DNA of 64,000 nt from positions 310,001 through 374,000 of the forward strand of contig JAMPUU010000024.1 in assembly GCA_030144965.1 (NCBI GenBank), read 5' to 3'. A program made the position numbers and the translations under genes. Under the pieces are notes generated by a model that saw only the letters and a list, made by a program, of their open reading frames with translations, was not told the DNA's origin and made no database searches. The DNA comes from Nitrospira sp. BO4 (GTDB taxonomy: Bacteria; Nitrospirota; Nitrospiria; Nitrospirales; Nitrospiraceae). Numbering within the stretch: position 1 is the first letter of the stretch; every line of letters begins with the position of its first letter. Positions 22,722-31,965 of the stretch are shown in pieces.

Positions 22722-23555
22722 TCAGGCATTGGCCGGTTGAGAGATCGGCTGTTTCTTCCACTTCGCCAAAATTCGTTCCACCCGCATCTTGACCACCATA
22801 TCGGGATCCTTGAGCAACGGCTTGATCGCTTCGCGGCCTCGTTCGTCGCCGATCGATTCCAAGGCGGCAGCCGCCGTCAACCGCGTGAACCAGTCTTTAT
22901 CGCCAAGCATTTCAATCAACGGATCGATGGCTTCGCCGCTTTTAATCCTTCCCAACGCGAGCACTGCGCTCTTGCGGACATTTTCATCCTTGTCGCGAAG
23001 CGCCACAATCAACTTCTCAACGGACGGCCGACCCAGTTGGACCAAGGCCTCGATGGCATCGTCCTTAAACTCATCGTTCCGAAGTTGGAGCATCAGAGGA
23101 TCGAGCACGCGTTCATCGCGGATTTTGCCGAGCGCAGCAATGGCATACTTGCGCACTTCCCAGTCACGGAGCAATTTGAGGAGTGTGTCGACGGCGGGAG
23201 AGCCCACCTGACTCAATGCTTCAATCGCAACTTCTCGGACCTGCCAATCACCGTCGCGCAACGCGCGGGTCAATGGCGCCACACAGCGCTCGTCACCCAT
23301 CTCGCCGAGCGTGATGATAGCTTCTCGGCGGACCACCCAGTCAGGATCATTCAGGAGGTCGATCTGAATATCGATCTCATCTTTGATCTGCTCTTCTTCA
23401 AGCGCAACAGGATCTCGGCCGATGGTCAACGAGTCAGACTGGGCTGGTGATTCAGCCTGGGTCGGATCGGCGGCAACGCCACCGAGTGGCTCATCACCGG
23501 CCTGCTGGTTGAGAGGATTCATCCCCTGAAGTGAATGTTTTGGTTCTTGTTCCAT
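22722..23555 (-). CDS. HEAT-repeat protein
   Basis: The product (277 aa from the ATG at 23555) has an acidic N-terminus of about 70 residues and then six or so HEAT/PBS-lyase repeats, each of the form DWVVRREAIITLGEMGDERCVAPL or DENVRKSAVLALGRIKS. There is no signal peptide, so it is probably cytoplasmic. The repeats form a protein-binding surface; the partner cannot be inferred. The start is uncertain: the frame is open to 23651 and an internal ATG at 23522 is also possible. It faces the preceding operon, ending 7 nt from it. Confidence 0.78.
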   Translation of the reverse strand: MEQEPKHSLQGMNPLNQQAGDEPLGGVAADPTQAESPAQSDSLTIGRDPVALEEEQIKDEIDIQIDLLNDPDWVVRREAIITLGEMGDERCVAPLTRALRDGDWQVREVAIEALSQVGSPAVDTLLKLLRDWEVRKYAIAALGKIRDERVLDPLMLQLRNDEFKDDAIEALVQLGRPSVEKLIVALRDKDENVRKSAVLALGRIKSGEAIDPLIEMLGDKDWFTRLTAAAALESIGDERGREAIKPLLKDPDMVVKMRVERILAKWKKQPISQPANA

Positions 23556-23592
23556 TGAATCAGTACCAGACACGACTGCGGCACCCGCTAGA

Positions 23593-23802
23593 CTAGGCAG
23601 AGGTAGCCGCCGCACCTTTGCTTCCAGCCGCCCGCTTTTTTCGCAGTGCAAGCGCCCGCCGTTTCCGCTGCTCCCTCTTCAATCGTTTCTTGAGTGATCT
23701 TACCGCGGAATCCCCTTCCGGATTGCCGTGGTTGGTGAGCTTCGCTGTAATCTTCTTTTTCAACCTGGCTTCATCCGGTTCCGCGGCTCGCTTCTTGGCC
23801 AT
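23593..23802 (-). CDS. Small, very basic hypothetical protein
   Basis: A 69-aa protein in which roughly a third of the residues are Lys or Arg (LKKRLKREQRKRRALALRKKRA), with an Ala/Gly-rich tail. GGGGAGG lies about 10 nt upstream of the ATG, which supports it as a real gene. The composition suggests nucleic-acid binding, but no family is recognised. It is just upstream of the HEAT-repeat gene on the same strand. Confidence 0.6.
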   Translation of the reverse strand: MAKKRAAEPDEARLKKKITAKLTNHGNPEGDSAVRSLKKRLKREQRKRRALALRKKRAAGSKGAAATSA

Positions 23803-23963
23803 CGATCTGTGCCTCCCCTTCGAATAGACTTACGTATTGTACGGTGACGACGAGAAGGTGCAGTCTAGTAGAGAGCTTTGCGCACTGTCAACCTCGAGTG
23901 GACAACCAGCATACGGCGTCGTTGGCAAGGAGCAGATCGGGAAGCCCGCGGGATAGGCTGAAC

Positions 23964-24599
23964 TTAGTTGATGACCAATGAGGCGACCGGAACCTGCGCC
24001 GGATGATCCGCAACGAGCATCGCAAGCGCCCAGCGATTGCGTCTCTCGATCCAAAGATCGCCTATGAAATTTCGAGCTGGAGAAACCATGCCAGGTGAAG
24101 TCCGATCAAATTCCGGCCCGGCAGCGGCAAGAAGTGAGGTCGCTCGTTCTGAGAATCGTTCTGAAAGCAAGATCAGCTCCGGATGGCGCTCACCGACGAT
24201 CTCCACTTGCACATGCGCCAACCCTTCATGCTCCATGCCCAACTGCACGGCCGCACGACGGGAAAGATCAAGAATCCGGCCTTTTTCGTAAGGACCACGG
24301 TCGGTAATCCGCACATAGAGGTGTTTCCCATTGGTCAAATTAACCACACGCACCACACTCCCAAGAGGAATAGTTCTATGCGCAGCCGTCAGGGCTTCCA
24401 TATCGAATAGCTCGCCATTCGCAGCTTGTTTTCCGTGAAACTGTTCACCGTACCATGAAGCCACTCCTCGATCCTTGATCCCGACATCGAGTTGCATATC
24501 CCCTTTGGGAATCCAAGAACAGGCCCCCAACGAAAGACATAGAACCATTGCACAATGCTTATACGATGAGGACCAGCTGTGGTGGATGTCTGTGTACAT
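23964..24599 (-). CDS. rlpA: RlpA-like septal ring lipoprotein
   Basis: RlpA proteins are lipoproteins with a double-psi beta-barrel domain; the best-studied ones are lytic transglycosylases for naked glycan strands at the septum. From the ATG at 24599 there is a lipobox (LSLGAC) near residue 27, then the family core GVASWYGEQFHGKQAANGE, HRTIPLGSVVRVVNL and VRITDRGPYEKGRILDLS. The catalytic Asp region (RITDRGP) and the conserved GEXF/ANGE motif are present. No SPOR domain follows; the C-terminal 70 residues are not recognised. The length of 211 aa fits a short RlpA. Confidence 0.88.
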   Translation of the reverse strand: MYTDIHHSWSSSYKHCAMVLCLSLGACSWIPKGDMQLDVGIKDRGVASWYGEQFHGKQAANGELFDMEALTAAHRTIPLGSVVRVVNLTNGKHLYVRITDRGPYEKGRILDLSRRAAVQLGMEHEGLAHVQVEIVGERHPELILLSERFSERATSLLAAAGPEFDRTSPGMVSPARNFIGDLWIERRNRWALAMLVADHPAQVPVASLVIN

Positions 24600-25061
24600 G
24601 CTGCGTATCGCCTCCCTTTGGCTTGCTATCGACCGTTCGTCATACACGTCGATATCAGGTTATGAGAGGCATAGGACTTCAACAATACCGACTGGAGTAC
24701 CCGCCACCCCCACCTCCGTATGGAGTCCACCGATTCCGTTATCAAGGGGGAAAACACACGCAACGGCAAGAAGCTGGCCTGCGGCGCACCTCTATATAAA
24801 GGAGAAGTACGTCTAAATCAACACCTTGAGAGAGGAACAGACCGGGCAATGAGGACGAAGAACTATCGACGAGCACAGGGGGACGAACATTCACGTCCGA
24901 ATAGCCATACCACCGCGCCGTCGTGTTTCCTCATGACGCTTGGTCCTTGTGGCCGTATTGACTGCTTCCGACGGAGTGAGTAAGATCCCCGAGGCAATGC
25001 TATCGTACTCTAGAGCGGTACCGCTCCATTCTCCACAGTTGCTCACACCGATATCGCATTC
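24600..25061. other. Intergenic region between rlpA and the ABC operon
   Basis: About 460 nt between divergent genes. No convincing coding frame or RNA gene was seen. It should hold the promoters of rlpA (leftward) and of the ABC exporter operon (rightward); only the latter has a recognisable candidate. Confidence 0.5.
24958..24986 (+). promoter_or_regulatory. Candidate sigma70 promoter for the ABC operon
   Basis: TTGACT (24958-24963), 17-nt spacer, TAAGAT (24981-24986): 5 of 6 and 4 of 6 consensus matches at optimal spacing. The start would fall about 70 nt before the GTG start of the ATPase gene. Confidence 0.4.
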
Positions 25062-26048
25062 GTGATCGACGTTCAGAACATTACCAAACGATACGGCCAT
25101 CACACGGCTATTGATCGCGTCACCTTCTCCGTGGCCAAGGGAGAAGTCTTGGCGTTTCTTGGCCCTAACGGTGCAGGCAAAACGACCACCATGCGGATCC
25201 TGACCTGTTTTATGCCGGCGACAGAGGGCAGTGCGAAAGTGGCCGGCTATGACTGTACCGATCAACCACTGGAGGTCAAGCGGCAGATCGGATACCTGCC
25301 GGAAACTCCGCCGGTCTATCAAGAACTGACGGTCACCGAATATCTGACCTTCGTCGGCCGACTTCGCGGGATCACAGGAGCCAAGCTGTCAGCGGCGCTC
25401 GACCAAACAGTCGGACGACTTGAGCTGGGCTCCGTGCGTCACCGGCTGATCGGCAACCTCTCCAGGGGGTATCGCCAGCGCGTAGGACTGGCGCAAGCGC
25501 TACTGCACGATCCCCCGGTATTGATCCTCGACGAACCGACGGTCGGTCTCGATCCCAAACAGATCATTGAAATCCGGGAACTCATCAAGAGCCTGGCGGG
25601 CTCGCATTCAGTCATTCTCAGCACCCATATCCTCCCGGAAGCGACGGCAGTCTGCCAACGAGTGGTTATCATCAATAAGGGGCGGATCGTTGCGGAAGAT
25701 ACCCCCGAACAATTGTCGGCTCGACTGCGTCAATCGGAGAAAATTTCGATTACCCTCAAGACGTGCCCGACGGACTGCGAGATGAAGCTCCGTGCGATCC
25801 CCGGCATCTTGAATATTCTCCCCGGGCAGGCAGGGGGGACCCTTCTCATCGAGTGCGAACTGGGTCACGATCTGCGGGACGAGATCGCACGTGTGGTGGT
25901 CTCAAACCAGTGGGGATTACTCGAACTCCGCACCGTGTCTATGACATTGGAAGACGTGTTCCTCCAACTCACGCGCCACGAGGACCATCTCTCAGAACCG
26001 GCGGAAGCCATAGTCAGCACAGCCTCTGCTGAAAGGACGGACGCGTAG
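25062..26048 (+). CDS. ABC transporter ATP-binding protein (GldA/ABC-2 type)
   Basis: The energising subunit of an ABC-2 type exporter. Walker A GPNGAGKTT is near residues 36-44, the Q-loop follows (YLPETPPVYQELTV), the signature is LSRGYRQRVGLAQ and Walker B is VLILDEPTVGLDP. The C-terminal ~100 residues after the H-loop (LSTHILPEA) form an accessory domain common in this subfamily. Translation starts at GTG 25062; no strong ribosome-binding site is visible. The permease, GldG-like and DUF4340 genes follow in one operon. The substrate is unknown. Confidence 0.92.
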   Translation: MIDVQNITKRYGHHTAIDRVTFSVAKGEVLAFLGPNGAGKTTTMRILTCFMPATEGSAKVAGYDCTDQPLEVKRQIGYLPETPPVYQELTVTEYLTFVGRLRGITGAKLSAALDQTVGRLELGSVRHRLIGNLSRGYRQRVGLAQALLHDPPVLILDEPTVGLDPKQIIEIRELIKSLAGSHSVILSTHILPEATAVCQRVVIINKGRIVAEDTPEQLSARLRQSEKISITLKTCPTDCEMKLRAIPGILNILPGQAGGTLLIECELGHDLRDEIARVVVSNQWGLLELRTVSMTLEDVFLQLTRHEDHLSEPAEAIVSTASAERTDA

Positions 26049-26055
26049 GAGTCCC

Positions 26056-26826
26056 ATGACCCCGGTACAGGCCGTCATCGCCAAGGAACTGCGTGGGTAT
26101 TTCGTATCCCCCATTGTCTATGTTGTGGGGGCCGTCTTTCTGCTCATCTTTGGACTACTCTCATATCTCTATGTCGGATTTGCCGGTGCGCAAGCCATCC
26201 AATTGATGCAGATGCAGGGGGGGATGGCCCAGATCAATTTGAACGATCTGGTCTTTCGAAATCTCTTCGCCAGCATGCGTATCGTCCTCCTGCTCATTCT
26301 GCCTATTCTGACCATGCGATTGTTCGCGGAAGAGCGCAAGCTTCGGACGTTTGAGTTCCTGATGACGTCGCCTATCAGGATCAATGAGATAGTCATCGCC
26401 AAGTTCGTCAGTGTCTTTCTGGTTTATCTCGGCCTCTTGGGACTAACCGTGCTGGTGCCGACTGTATTGATGCTGTTCAGCGATTTCGATTGGAACCCCA
26501 TCTGGACCGGCTATCTGGGGATGGTGCTGCTGGGAGCCCTCTTTCTTTCGGTGGGAGTGTTTGCGTCGGCGTTGACGGAGAACCAGATCGTCGCCGCCTT
26601 TGTCAGCTTCGGCATGCTGCTGACGATGTGGTTGATCTCCGGGTTAGGCAGCCTTTTCGGCGACACCCCTGCAGGCCGAATCATCTCGTATGTCTCTTTC
26701 ATGGAACACTATGAGCGTCTGGTGCGGGGACTCATCGACACAAGCGATCTCGTGTATTTCGGAAGTGGACTGGCGCTCATGCTGTTCCTCACACATCGAG
26801 TCGTGGAATCGACACGCTGGAAATGA
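26056..26826 (+). CDS. ABC-2 type permease
   Basis: A 256-aa integral membrane protein with about six hydrophobic segments, starting TPVQAVIAKELRGYFVSPIVYVV, the typical N-terminus of the GldF-like ABC-2 permeases. The cytoplasmic motif RLFAEERKLRTFEFLMTSPI matches the conserved loop of the family. It starts 7 nt after the ATPase gene and overlaps the next gene by 4 nt (ATGA), so the proteins are made in step. Confidence 0.92.
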   Translation: MTPVQAVIAKELRGYFVSPIVYVVGAVFLLIFGLLSYLYVGFAGAQAIQLMQMQGGMAQINLNDLVFRNLFASMRIVLLLILPILTMRLFAEERKLRTFEFLMTSPIRINEIVIAKFVSVFLVYLGLLGLTVLVPTVLMLFSDFDWNPIWTGYLGMVLLGALFLSVGVFASALTENQIVAAFVSFGMLLTMWLISGLGSLFGDTPAGRIISYVSFMEHYERLVRGLIDTSDLVYFGSGLALMLFLTHRVVESTRWK

Positions 26827-28346
26827 ACCTGAAATCCCTTCCCCTTGGCCTGCTCGGAGTCGTGCTCGGAATCGGGGGCATGATTGCGTACAGCCTTCGC
26901 CCTGACTGGCTGTGGGCGGTCACGATCGCGGAAGGGTTGGCATTGATCTGCTTGGTGCTGTTCTTTGTCCTGCACTTCGAGACCGTCAAAGCCTTTTCCG
27001 GCCGGCGTTCGACCAAGATGGGGCTGAATAGCTTTCTCATGATCGTGCTCGTTTCGGGTATTCTGGTCATCATGAACTTTTTGGCGTCCCGGCACTCAAT
27101 ACGCTGGGACCTTTCGGAAAACCAGAATTTCACGCTCGCACCGCAAACTCATCGGATCCTTCGAACCTTGGCGCGCGACGTCAAGGTCACCGTCTTCACG
27201 AGGGAAAAAGATCCCGGCTACCAGGCCTATAAGGAACGACTGGAGAGTTATCGACAAGCCTCCACGAAGCTCACCATAGAGTTCATCGATCCGGAGAAAC
27301 AGCCAAAGCTTGCCCAAAACTACGGAATCTTCCGAACCGATACCGCAATTTTTGAGAGCAACGGCCAGACGATCCGCGTCACCTCACCGTCGGAAGTGGA
27401 ATTGACCGGCGCCCTGCTTCGAATATCCAAGGACGCCAAGAAACGCATCGTGTTTGTCGAGGGGCACAGCGAGCTGAGTGTCGAGGATAAGGATCGCAAC
27501 GGCCTTTCCCTTGCGAAAGAAGCCCTGACTCGCCAAGGCTATGAAGTCGGCACCATCTCGCTCCTGAAGGAATCGGCCGTGCCGGACAATACTTCAGTGT
27601 TGGTCTTGGCTGGCCCACGCCGCGCTGTGATGAAAGAAGAGCAGGACCGTATTCAGACCTATGTCGAGAAGGGCGGCCATCTTTTGGTTCTGGCCGATCC
27701 CGATACTCAGACTGGTTTGGAGTCACTGCTCGCCCATTGGGGACTCGGCTTGGGTCCCGGAGTCTTGGTGGACTTACAGGATCGATTGGCCCAGGGAGAC
27801 CTTACCGCGCTATTGGTCAGGACGTTTACTGAGCATGAGATCACCCAGGACCTCACCTCTGCCGTGCTGTTGCCGTTATCCCGACACGTGACCTTCGATG
27901 AACTCATTGGAAAAGACTGGGACTTCGTGCCGCTTGCCCGTACATCGCCGAACAGTTGGGCTGAAACAAATATGCAGGGCCGGGTCGTGGGCCTGAACGA
28001 AAAGGAAGACGTGAAAGGACCGCTGCCCATGGCCGCAGCGCTGGCGCCCAAGAAAGCTCCGGAAGAAGGGAAACCGCGTCCGGCCATGGTGGTCATCGGC
28101 AACTCCACGTTTGTGTCCAACGCATTTTTTAATTTCCCCGGCAACAGCGACTTTTTCCTCCACACAACGGGTTGGCTGGCAGAAGAACGCGACTTGATTT
28201 CCATCGCGCCAAAAGAGGCCGCGTCGCGGCCCTTCACGCCTAACCCCACTCAGGAACGCGCGCTCATTTATATTCAGGTCGTCTTCCTTCCGCTCATGAC
28301 GTTTCTTACCGGCATCATCGTGTGGAGAAAACGCCGCCGCCTCTAG
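26823..28346 (+). CDS. GldG-like ABC transporter auxiliary protein
   Basis: The 507-aa product has two N-terminal membrane segments, a large extracytoplasmic part and one C-terminal membrane segment (VVFLPLMTFLTGIIVW) ending in basic residues. The extracytoplasmic core (WDLSENQNFTLAPQTHRIL, VTVFTREKDPGYQAY, FVEGHSELSVEDKDRNGLS) is that of the GldG/ABC-auxiliary family. In Bacteroidetes, GldG works with GldA and GldF in gliding; in other phyla such operons are common without gliding and their cargo is unknown. It overlaps the permease gene by 4 nt. Confidence 0.88.
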   Translation: MNLKSLPLGLLGVVLGIGGMIAYSLRPDWLWAVTIAEGLALICLVLFFVLHFETVKAFSGRRSTKMGLNSFLMIVLVSGILVIMNFLASRHSIRWDLSENQNFTLAPQTHRILRTLARDVKVTVFTREKDPGYQAYKERLESYRQASTKLTIEFIDPEKQPKLAQNYGIFRTDTAIFESNGQTIRVTSPSEVELTGALLRISKDAKKRIVFVEGHSELSVEDKDRNGLSLAKEALTRQGYEVGTISLLKESAVPDNTSVLVLAGPRRAVMKEEQDRIQTYVEKGGHLLVLADPDTQTGLESLLAHWGLGLGPGVLVDLQDRLAQGDLTALLVRTFTEHEITQDLTSAVLLPLSRHVTFDELIGKDWDFVPLARTSPNSWAETNMQGRVVGLNEKEDVKGPLPMAAALAPKKAPEEGKPRPAMVVIGNSTFVSNAFFNFPGNSDFFLHTTGWLAEERDLISIAPKEAASRPFTPNPTQERALIYIQVVFLPLMTFLTGIIVWRKRRRL

Positions 28347-28349
28347 CCT

Positions 28350-29732
28350 ATGACGCGCTACTGGCCGACTTTACTCATGTTCGCCGTGCTGGCCGGTCTG
28401 GGTGGCTATCTCTACCTTGTGGAATTTCCCGCCAAGCAGCGAGAAGAGAAACAGGAAAGCGAGCAGAAGCACCTCCTGCTTTTCCCGGAAACCGCGATCA
28501 CCGGACTCTCCATGACCACCGCTCAGGGACCGATCGAATTCAAGCTGACGGAACCTGGCAAGTGGACTATCGTAACCCCCCTTCAAACGGATGCAGATAA
28601 CCGCGAGGTGCAGGCACTCATTCGAGCGCTAGTGACGGGGGCCGTGAATAGAACAGTTGAAGAGCAAGCCACCACACTGGCGCCATTCGGGCTTGAACAG
28701 CCGGTGACTACTCTCACCATCACAGCCGGAACGCAACAAGAGACGATTTTGATCGGCGACAGCGGTCCCCTTTCAAATACTCTCTATGTGCTGCGTGTAT
28801 CGGACCGGCGTGTACTCCTGACGAACCTGGCGCCGAAAGACTTCATCAATAAATCCTTGATGGCGTTCCGCCGGAAAGAGCTGCTGAGATTCGTGCAAAA
28901 CGACATCGAGCGGGTTCGCCTGACCTACCCGACGACCGAGATCGTGATCTACAATATGGCCAAGGACAAGCCCAAGCCCTTGTGGAAAATCCGTTATCCG
29001 ATCGAAGCTGAAGCAGACCAGAACGAAGTTCGCTCAATGATGTTTCGATTGGAAGACCTGAAGGCGCTCGGCATCATCGATCCCGGCCCCGAACGAGACG
29101 CCATTGCCAAGACCCTGACGACGCCAAAAGTGAAGGTCACACTACATACCGCCGCCGGCGACCAATCAGTCCGGCTCTATCAGCCCGATCCCCAAAGCGG
29201 CGAGGCCATTGCGGAAACGACGGCCGATGCGCCGCTCTATTACATCAACCCGGCGCTGCTCAAGGACCTGACCAAGGAGCTGTTCAATCTGCAGGATAAA
29301 CGACTCCTCGGCCTCGATTACACGGATATCGCGATGTTGTCGGTCAAAACCAGAGATCAGCAGTATGTCTTGATCAATCAAACCGGCGAGTGGGTGCTCG
29401 AAGACCAGCCTACGGATAAGGTCAGCCAAGAGGCGGCGGATCTCTTCGTCAGTCGAGTTGCGAATCTGCCGGCCGAGGAGCGCGTGATGAAGCAGTCGGC
29501 GCCGCTGGCTCCGTATGGATTATTGGCGCCCAGTGCGGAATTTGTCGCCACCGGCAAAGACGGCAAAACCATCGGAAAACTGACGCTCGGCAACCATGCT
29601 GGTAATCTTGTCTTTGCCACCGGCCAACGTCTGCAGGGTGTGTTTCAAGTGCGTCCTGATCTCCTCACTCAGATTCCACTCAAGACCGACCTTCTCGCCA
29701 AACCGCAGGGCACTCAAGGAACCGGACAGTGA
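28350..29732 (+). CDS. DUF4340 domain protein
   Basis: A 460-aa protein with one N-terminal membrane anchor (YWPTLLMFAVLAGLGGYLYLV) and a periplasmic part containing DUF4340-type repeats (LTEPGKWTIVTPLQTDADNREV; the Phe-Gly-Leu motif of APFGLEQP recurs as APYGLLAP). DUF4340 genes normally follow GldG-like genes, as here, 3 nt after the stop. Probably a periplasmic partner of the exporter. No enzymatic motif is seen. Confidence 0.88.
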   Translation: MTRYWPTLLMFAVLAGLGGYLYLVEFPAKQREEKQESEQKHLLLFPETAITGLSMTTAQGPIEFKLTEPGKWTIVTPLQTDADNREVQALIRALVTGAVNRTVEEQATTLAPFGLEQPVTTLTITAGTQQETILIGDSGPLSNTLYVLRVSDRRVLLTNLAPKDFINKSLMAFRRKELLRFVQNDIERVRLTYPTTEIVIYNMAKDKPKPLWKIRYPIEAEADQNEVRSMMFRLEDLKALGIIDPGPERDAIAKTLTTPKVKVTLHTAAGDQSVRLYQPDPQSGEAIAETTADAPLYYINPALLKDLTKELFNLQDKRLLGLDYTDIAMLSVKTRDQQYVLINQTGEWVLEDQPTDKVSQEAADLFVSRVANLPAEERVMKQSAPLAPYGLLAPSAEFVATGKDGKTIGKLTLGNHAGNLVFATGQRLQGVFQVRPDLLTQIPLKTDLLAKPQGTQGTGQ

Positions 29733-29867
29733 TCGCCTCGCAGTCAAAGATGTCCGATAGACTTGTGACTACCGGCACCTTCAGCGTTCTAGCTCCGAAA
29801 TCATAAGTTCATCCTCGAATCTTTCACACCTCAAACTTCAGGCAAACCCTTACCTATGTAGGGCTAG

Positions 29868-29917
29868 ACCGATTTCAGACCGTCTCGTAGTATCCAGTTC
29901 TACCCTGTGGATTCACA
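29868..29917 (+). promoter_or_regulatory. Leader motif pair, copy A
   Basis: GTCTCGTAG (29882-29890) and GGATTCA (29909-29915) occur at the same spacing as the matching pair upstream of the three following paralogues. In this copy the left arm (TTTCAGACC) no longer pairs with the right arm, so only the primary sequence is conserved. No TTGACC/TATAC promoter like those of the other three genes was found upstream. Confidence 0.5.
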
Positions 29918-29971
29918 GGAATTTGAAAAGCCCTCATTCCTTCAGTGTCAATCGAAAATGGATGGCTTCAT

Positions 29972-31561
29972 ATGAAACAAACCGTCACTGCCATATGCCA
30001 ATATCTAGCCGCTACCCTGTTCGTCGCCCTTTGCTTGAGCGCCTTCGGCTGTTCGGATACAGCCTCGGTTTCGGATGAACCTCAGGTACCACTCTCAAGC
30101 TTGGGAGTTACCCCCGGGAAGCTCCAGCCGGCGTTTTCAAGCAATGTCACAAGTTACACATTTAGAGTATCGGCAGCCACGGCCAGTGTCACAGTGACGG
30201 CCAGGCCCAAGGATAGTAAAGCAACGATTACGATCAATGGGAACCTAACAAGTGCTGGGCAGGGGCGCATCGTGACACTTGGTCCTCCTGGATCGACTAC
30301 CACCATCAGCATCAATTTGACGACACAGACAGGAGGCGAAACCACTTATAGCGTCGACGTCATTAGACCCTTATCAAGCGACAATAATCTATCAGCGTTG
30401 ACCGTCACACCGGGCCCGTTGGCCCCTGCCTTTGATCCGGCTACCTTGAACTACACCGTGAACGTTGCTACCTCGGTTACCCAAGTGTCCGTCTCGGCAA
30501 CGAAATCTGACCCTATTGCTGTGATGTCTGGTTCGGTAACGGCTGGAGCAGGAGTCGCAACAGGACAAGCGACCATCCCGCTTGATGCGCCAGGGACCAG
30601 CAAGCAGGTGTCGATCACTGTCACAGCGCCGAATGGCGCCGCTAAGACCTACACCATTACTGTCAACCGCCTCTCCGGCGATAACAATCTGTCGGCCTTA
30701 ACGATCACACCAGGTGCCTTGGATCCCGCTTTTGCTCCCGCTACTTTGAACTACTCGGTCGATGTGGCCACCAACGTCACTGCGGTCACCGTCACGGCAA
30801 CGAAGTCCGATCCGAATGCCGTGCTATCAGGTGATGTGCCCAATCAAGGACAAGCGACGATCCCGCTCGATGGGCCAGGGACCAGCAAGCTGGTGTCGAT
30901 CACTGTGACCGCTCCGAATGGCAACTCAAAGACCTATACCGTCACCGTGAATCGCGCAGCGCCTTCAAGTGATAATAATCTGTCGGCCTTAACGATCACA
31001 CCGAGTAACTTGGATCCCACTTTTGCTTCGAGCACTCTGAACTATATGGTTGATGTAGCCACCAACGTCACTGCGGTCACCGTCACGGCAACGAAGTCCG
31101 ATCCGAATGCCGTGCTATCAGGTGATGTGCCCAATCAAGGACAAGCGACGATCCCGCTCGATGGGCCAGGGACCAGCAAGCTGGTGTCGATCATCGTGAC
31201 CGCCCCGAATGGCAACTCAAAGACCTATGCCGTCACCGTGAATCGCGCAGCGCTGGCAAGCGATAACAACTTGTCGGCATTGACAGTGACGCCCGGTACC
31301 TTAGTTCCCGACTTTGCTCAGAGCACAACGACGTATTCAGTTGAAGTTCCGCTCAGTGTCGACAATGTAATCGTCTCCGCGACCAAATCCGATCCGAATG
31401 CCGTGATGTCGGGTGACGTAACGGCTGGCGCCGGAGTCGCAACAGGGCAACAGTCCTTTCTCCTCGTACCACTGTTACCGGTGACAGTATCAATCACCGT
31501 TACGGCTCCGAATGGAGATTCAAAGCTATACTCTGTTGTCATCATCAGAACGTTATTCTAG
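29972..31561 (+). CDS. Cadherin-like beta-sandwich repeat lipoprotein A
   Basis: First of four tandem paralogues. The ATG at 29972 gives a lipoprotein signal (QYLAATLFVALCLSAFGC) matching the paralogues; the frame is open to 29945. The 529-aa product then has five units of about 95 residues, each starting like NNLSALTVTPGPLAPAF and ending VTVTAPNGxxKTYTVTVNR. This is the pattern of the cadherin-like beta-sandwich family (PF12733). Units 3 and 4 share a 136-bp identical DNA stretch. The protein is probably anchored in the outer membrane and displayed outward or in the periplasm. No catalytic motif is seen; adhesion or matrix formation is inference. Confidence 0.85.
   Translation: MKQTVTAICQYLAATLFVALCLSAFGCSDTASVSDEPQVPLSSLGVTPGKLQPAFSSNVTSYTFRVSAATASVTVTARPKDSKATITINGNLTSAGQGRIVTLGPPGSTTTISINLTTQTGGETTYSVDVIRPLSSDNNLSALTVTPGPLAPAFDPATLNYTVNVATSVTQVSVSATKSDPIAVMSGSVTAGAGVATGQATIPLDAPGTSKQVSITVTAPNGAAKTYTITVNRLSGDNNLSALTITPGALDPAFAPATLNYSVDVATNVTAVTVTATKSDPNAVLSGDVPNQGQATIPLDGPGTSKLVSITVTAPNGNSKTYTVTVNRAAPSSDNNLSALTITPSNLDPTFASSTLNYMVDVATNVTAVTVTATKSDPNAVLSGDVPNQGQATIPLDGPGTSKLVSIIVTAPNGNSKTYAVTVNRAALASDNNLSALTVTPGTLVPDFAQSTTTYSVEVPLSVDNVIVSATKSDPNAVMSGDVTAGAGVATGQQSFLLVPLLPVTVSITVTAPNGDSKLYSVVIIRTLF
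30767..31253 (+). repeat. Near-identical direct repeats inside gene A
   Basis: 30767-30902 is identical to 31058-31193 (136 bp), and similarity continues with four mismatches to 30962/31253. The offset is 291 bp, exactly 97 codons or one beta-sandwich unit. This is a recent duplication of one repeat unit. Confidence 0.85.
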
Positions 31562-31576
31562 AAATGATCGCGTTCG

Positions 31577-31602
31577 CCGTCGGATCCTATGGGATCCGAC
31601 GG
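31577..31602 (+). terminator. Strong hairpin after gene A
   Basis: CCGTCGGATCC and GGATCCGACGG form a perfect 11-bp stem with a TATG loop, 16 nt after the stop codon. No T-run follows, so it may act as a 3' stabiliser or a non-canonical terminator. Confidence 0.55.
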
Positions 31603-31789
31603 ATCATAGAGCCGCCGCATTGGCATCCCATACCCCTGCAAGACCCAGACAATCACGCTAGTCCGAATACCAGCGGTTCTCACTCCCTGGGTGAGTGACC
31701 CGAGCACGCCTCACAATTCTCATCGAAATTCCTATCCACAGTAGGTACCTGATTCCCGCGGAGCCCAGCCCACCACCGCTTGATGGCTC

Positions 31790-31819
31790 TTGACCTCACC
31801 CAAGTGGATCGGTTATACG
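31790..31819 (+). promoter_or_regulatory. Sigma70-type promoter of gene B
   Basis: TTGACC (31790-31795), 18-nt spacer, TATACG (31814-31819). The same TTGACC/TATAC pair, at 17 nt, precedes genes C and D. A shared ACCACCGCT stretch lies about 15 nt further upstream here and in C. Confidence 0.6.
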
Positions 31820-31874
31820 TACTGCCCCCGTTCACTGAAACATACACTGGTGCATGAGTGGGTAAATGGACCAG

Positions 31875-31917
31875 TTTGAGCCGTCTCGTAGTGTCCGCAT
31901 CTCTTGTTAGGGTTCAC
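31875..31917 (+). promoter_or_regulatory. Leader stem-loop, copy B
   Basis: TGAGCC (31877-31882) can pair with GGTTCA (31911-31916), including one G-U pair. As in C and D, 26 nt separate the 7-nt arms. The loop begins with the conserved TCTCGTAG. It lies in the predicted 5' untranslated region, 58 nt after the -10 box. Confidence 0.5.
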
Positions 31918-31965
31918 AATGATGGACCTGACACTTCATACCTCTAAAGAAAGACGATGCTAATT

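Noticed and set aside
22737-23450. Long plus-strand frame opposite the HEAT-repeat gene
   Set aside because: It is antisense to clear HEAT repeats; the repeats explain the open frame.
31919-31962. Short upstream frame (MMDLTLHTSKERRC) before lipoprotein gene B as a leader peptide
   Set aside because: It is not conserved before genes A, C or D and has no ribosome-binding site.
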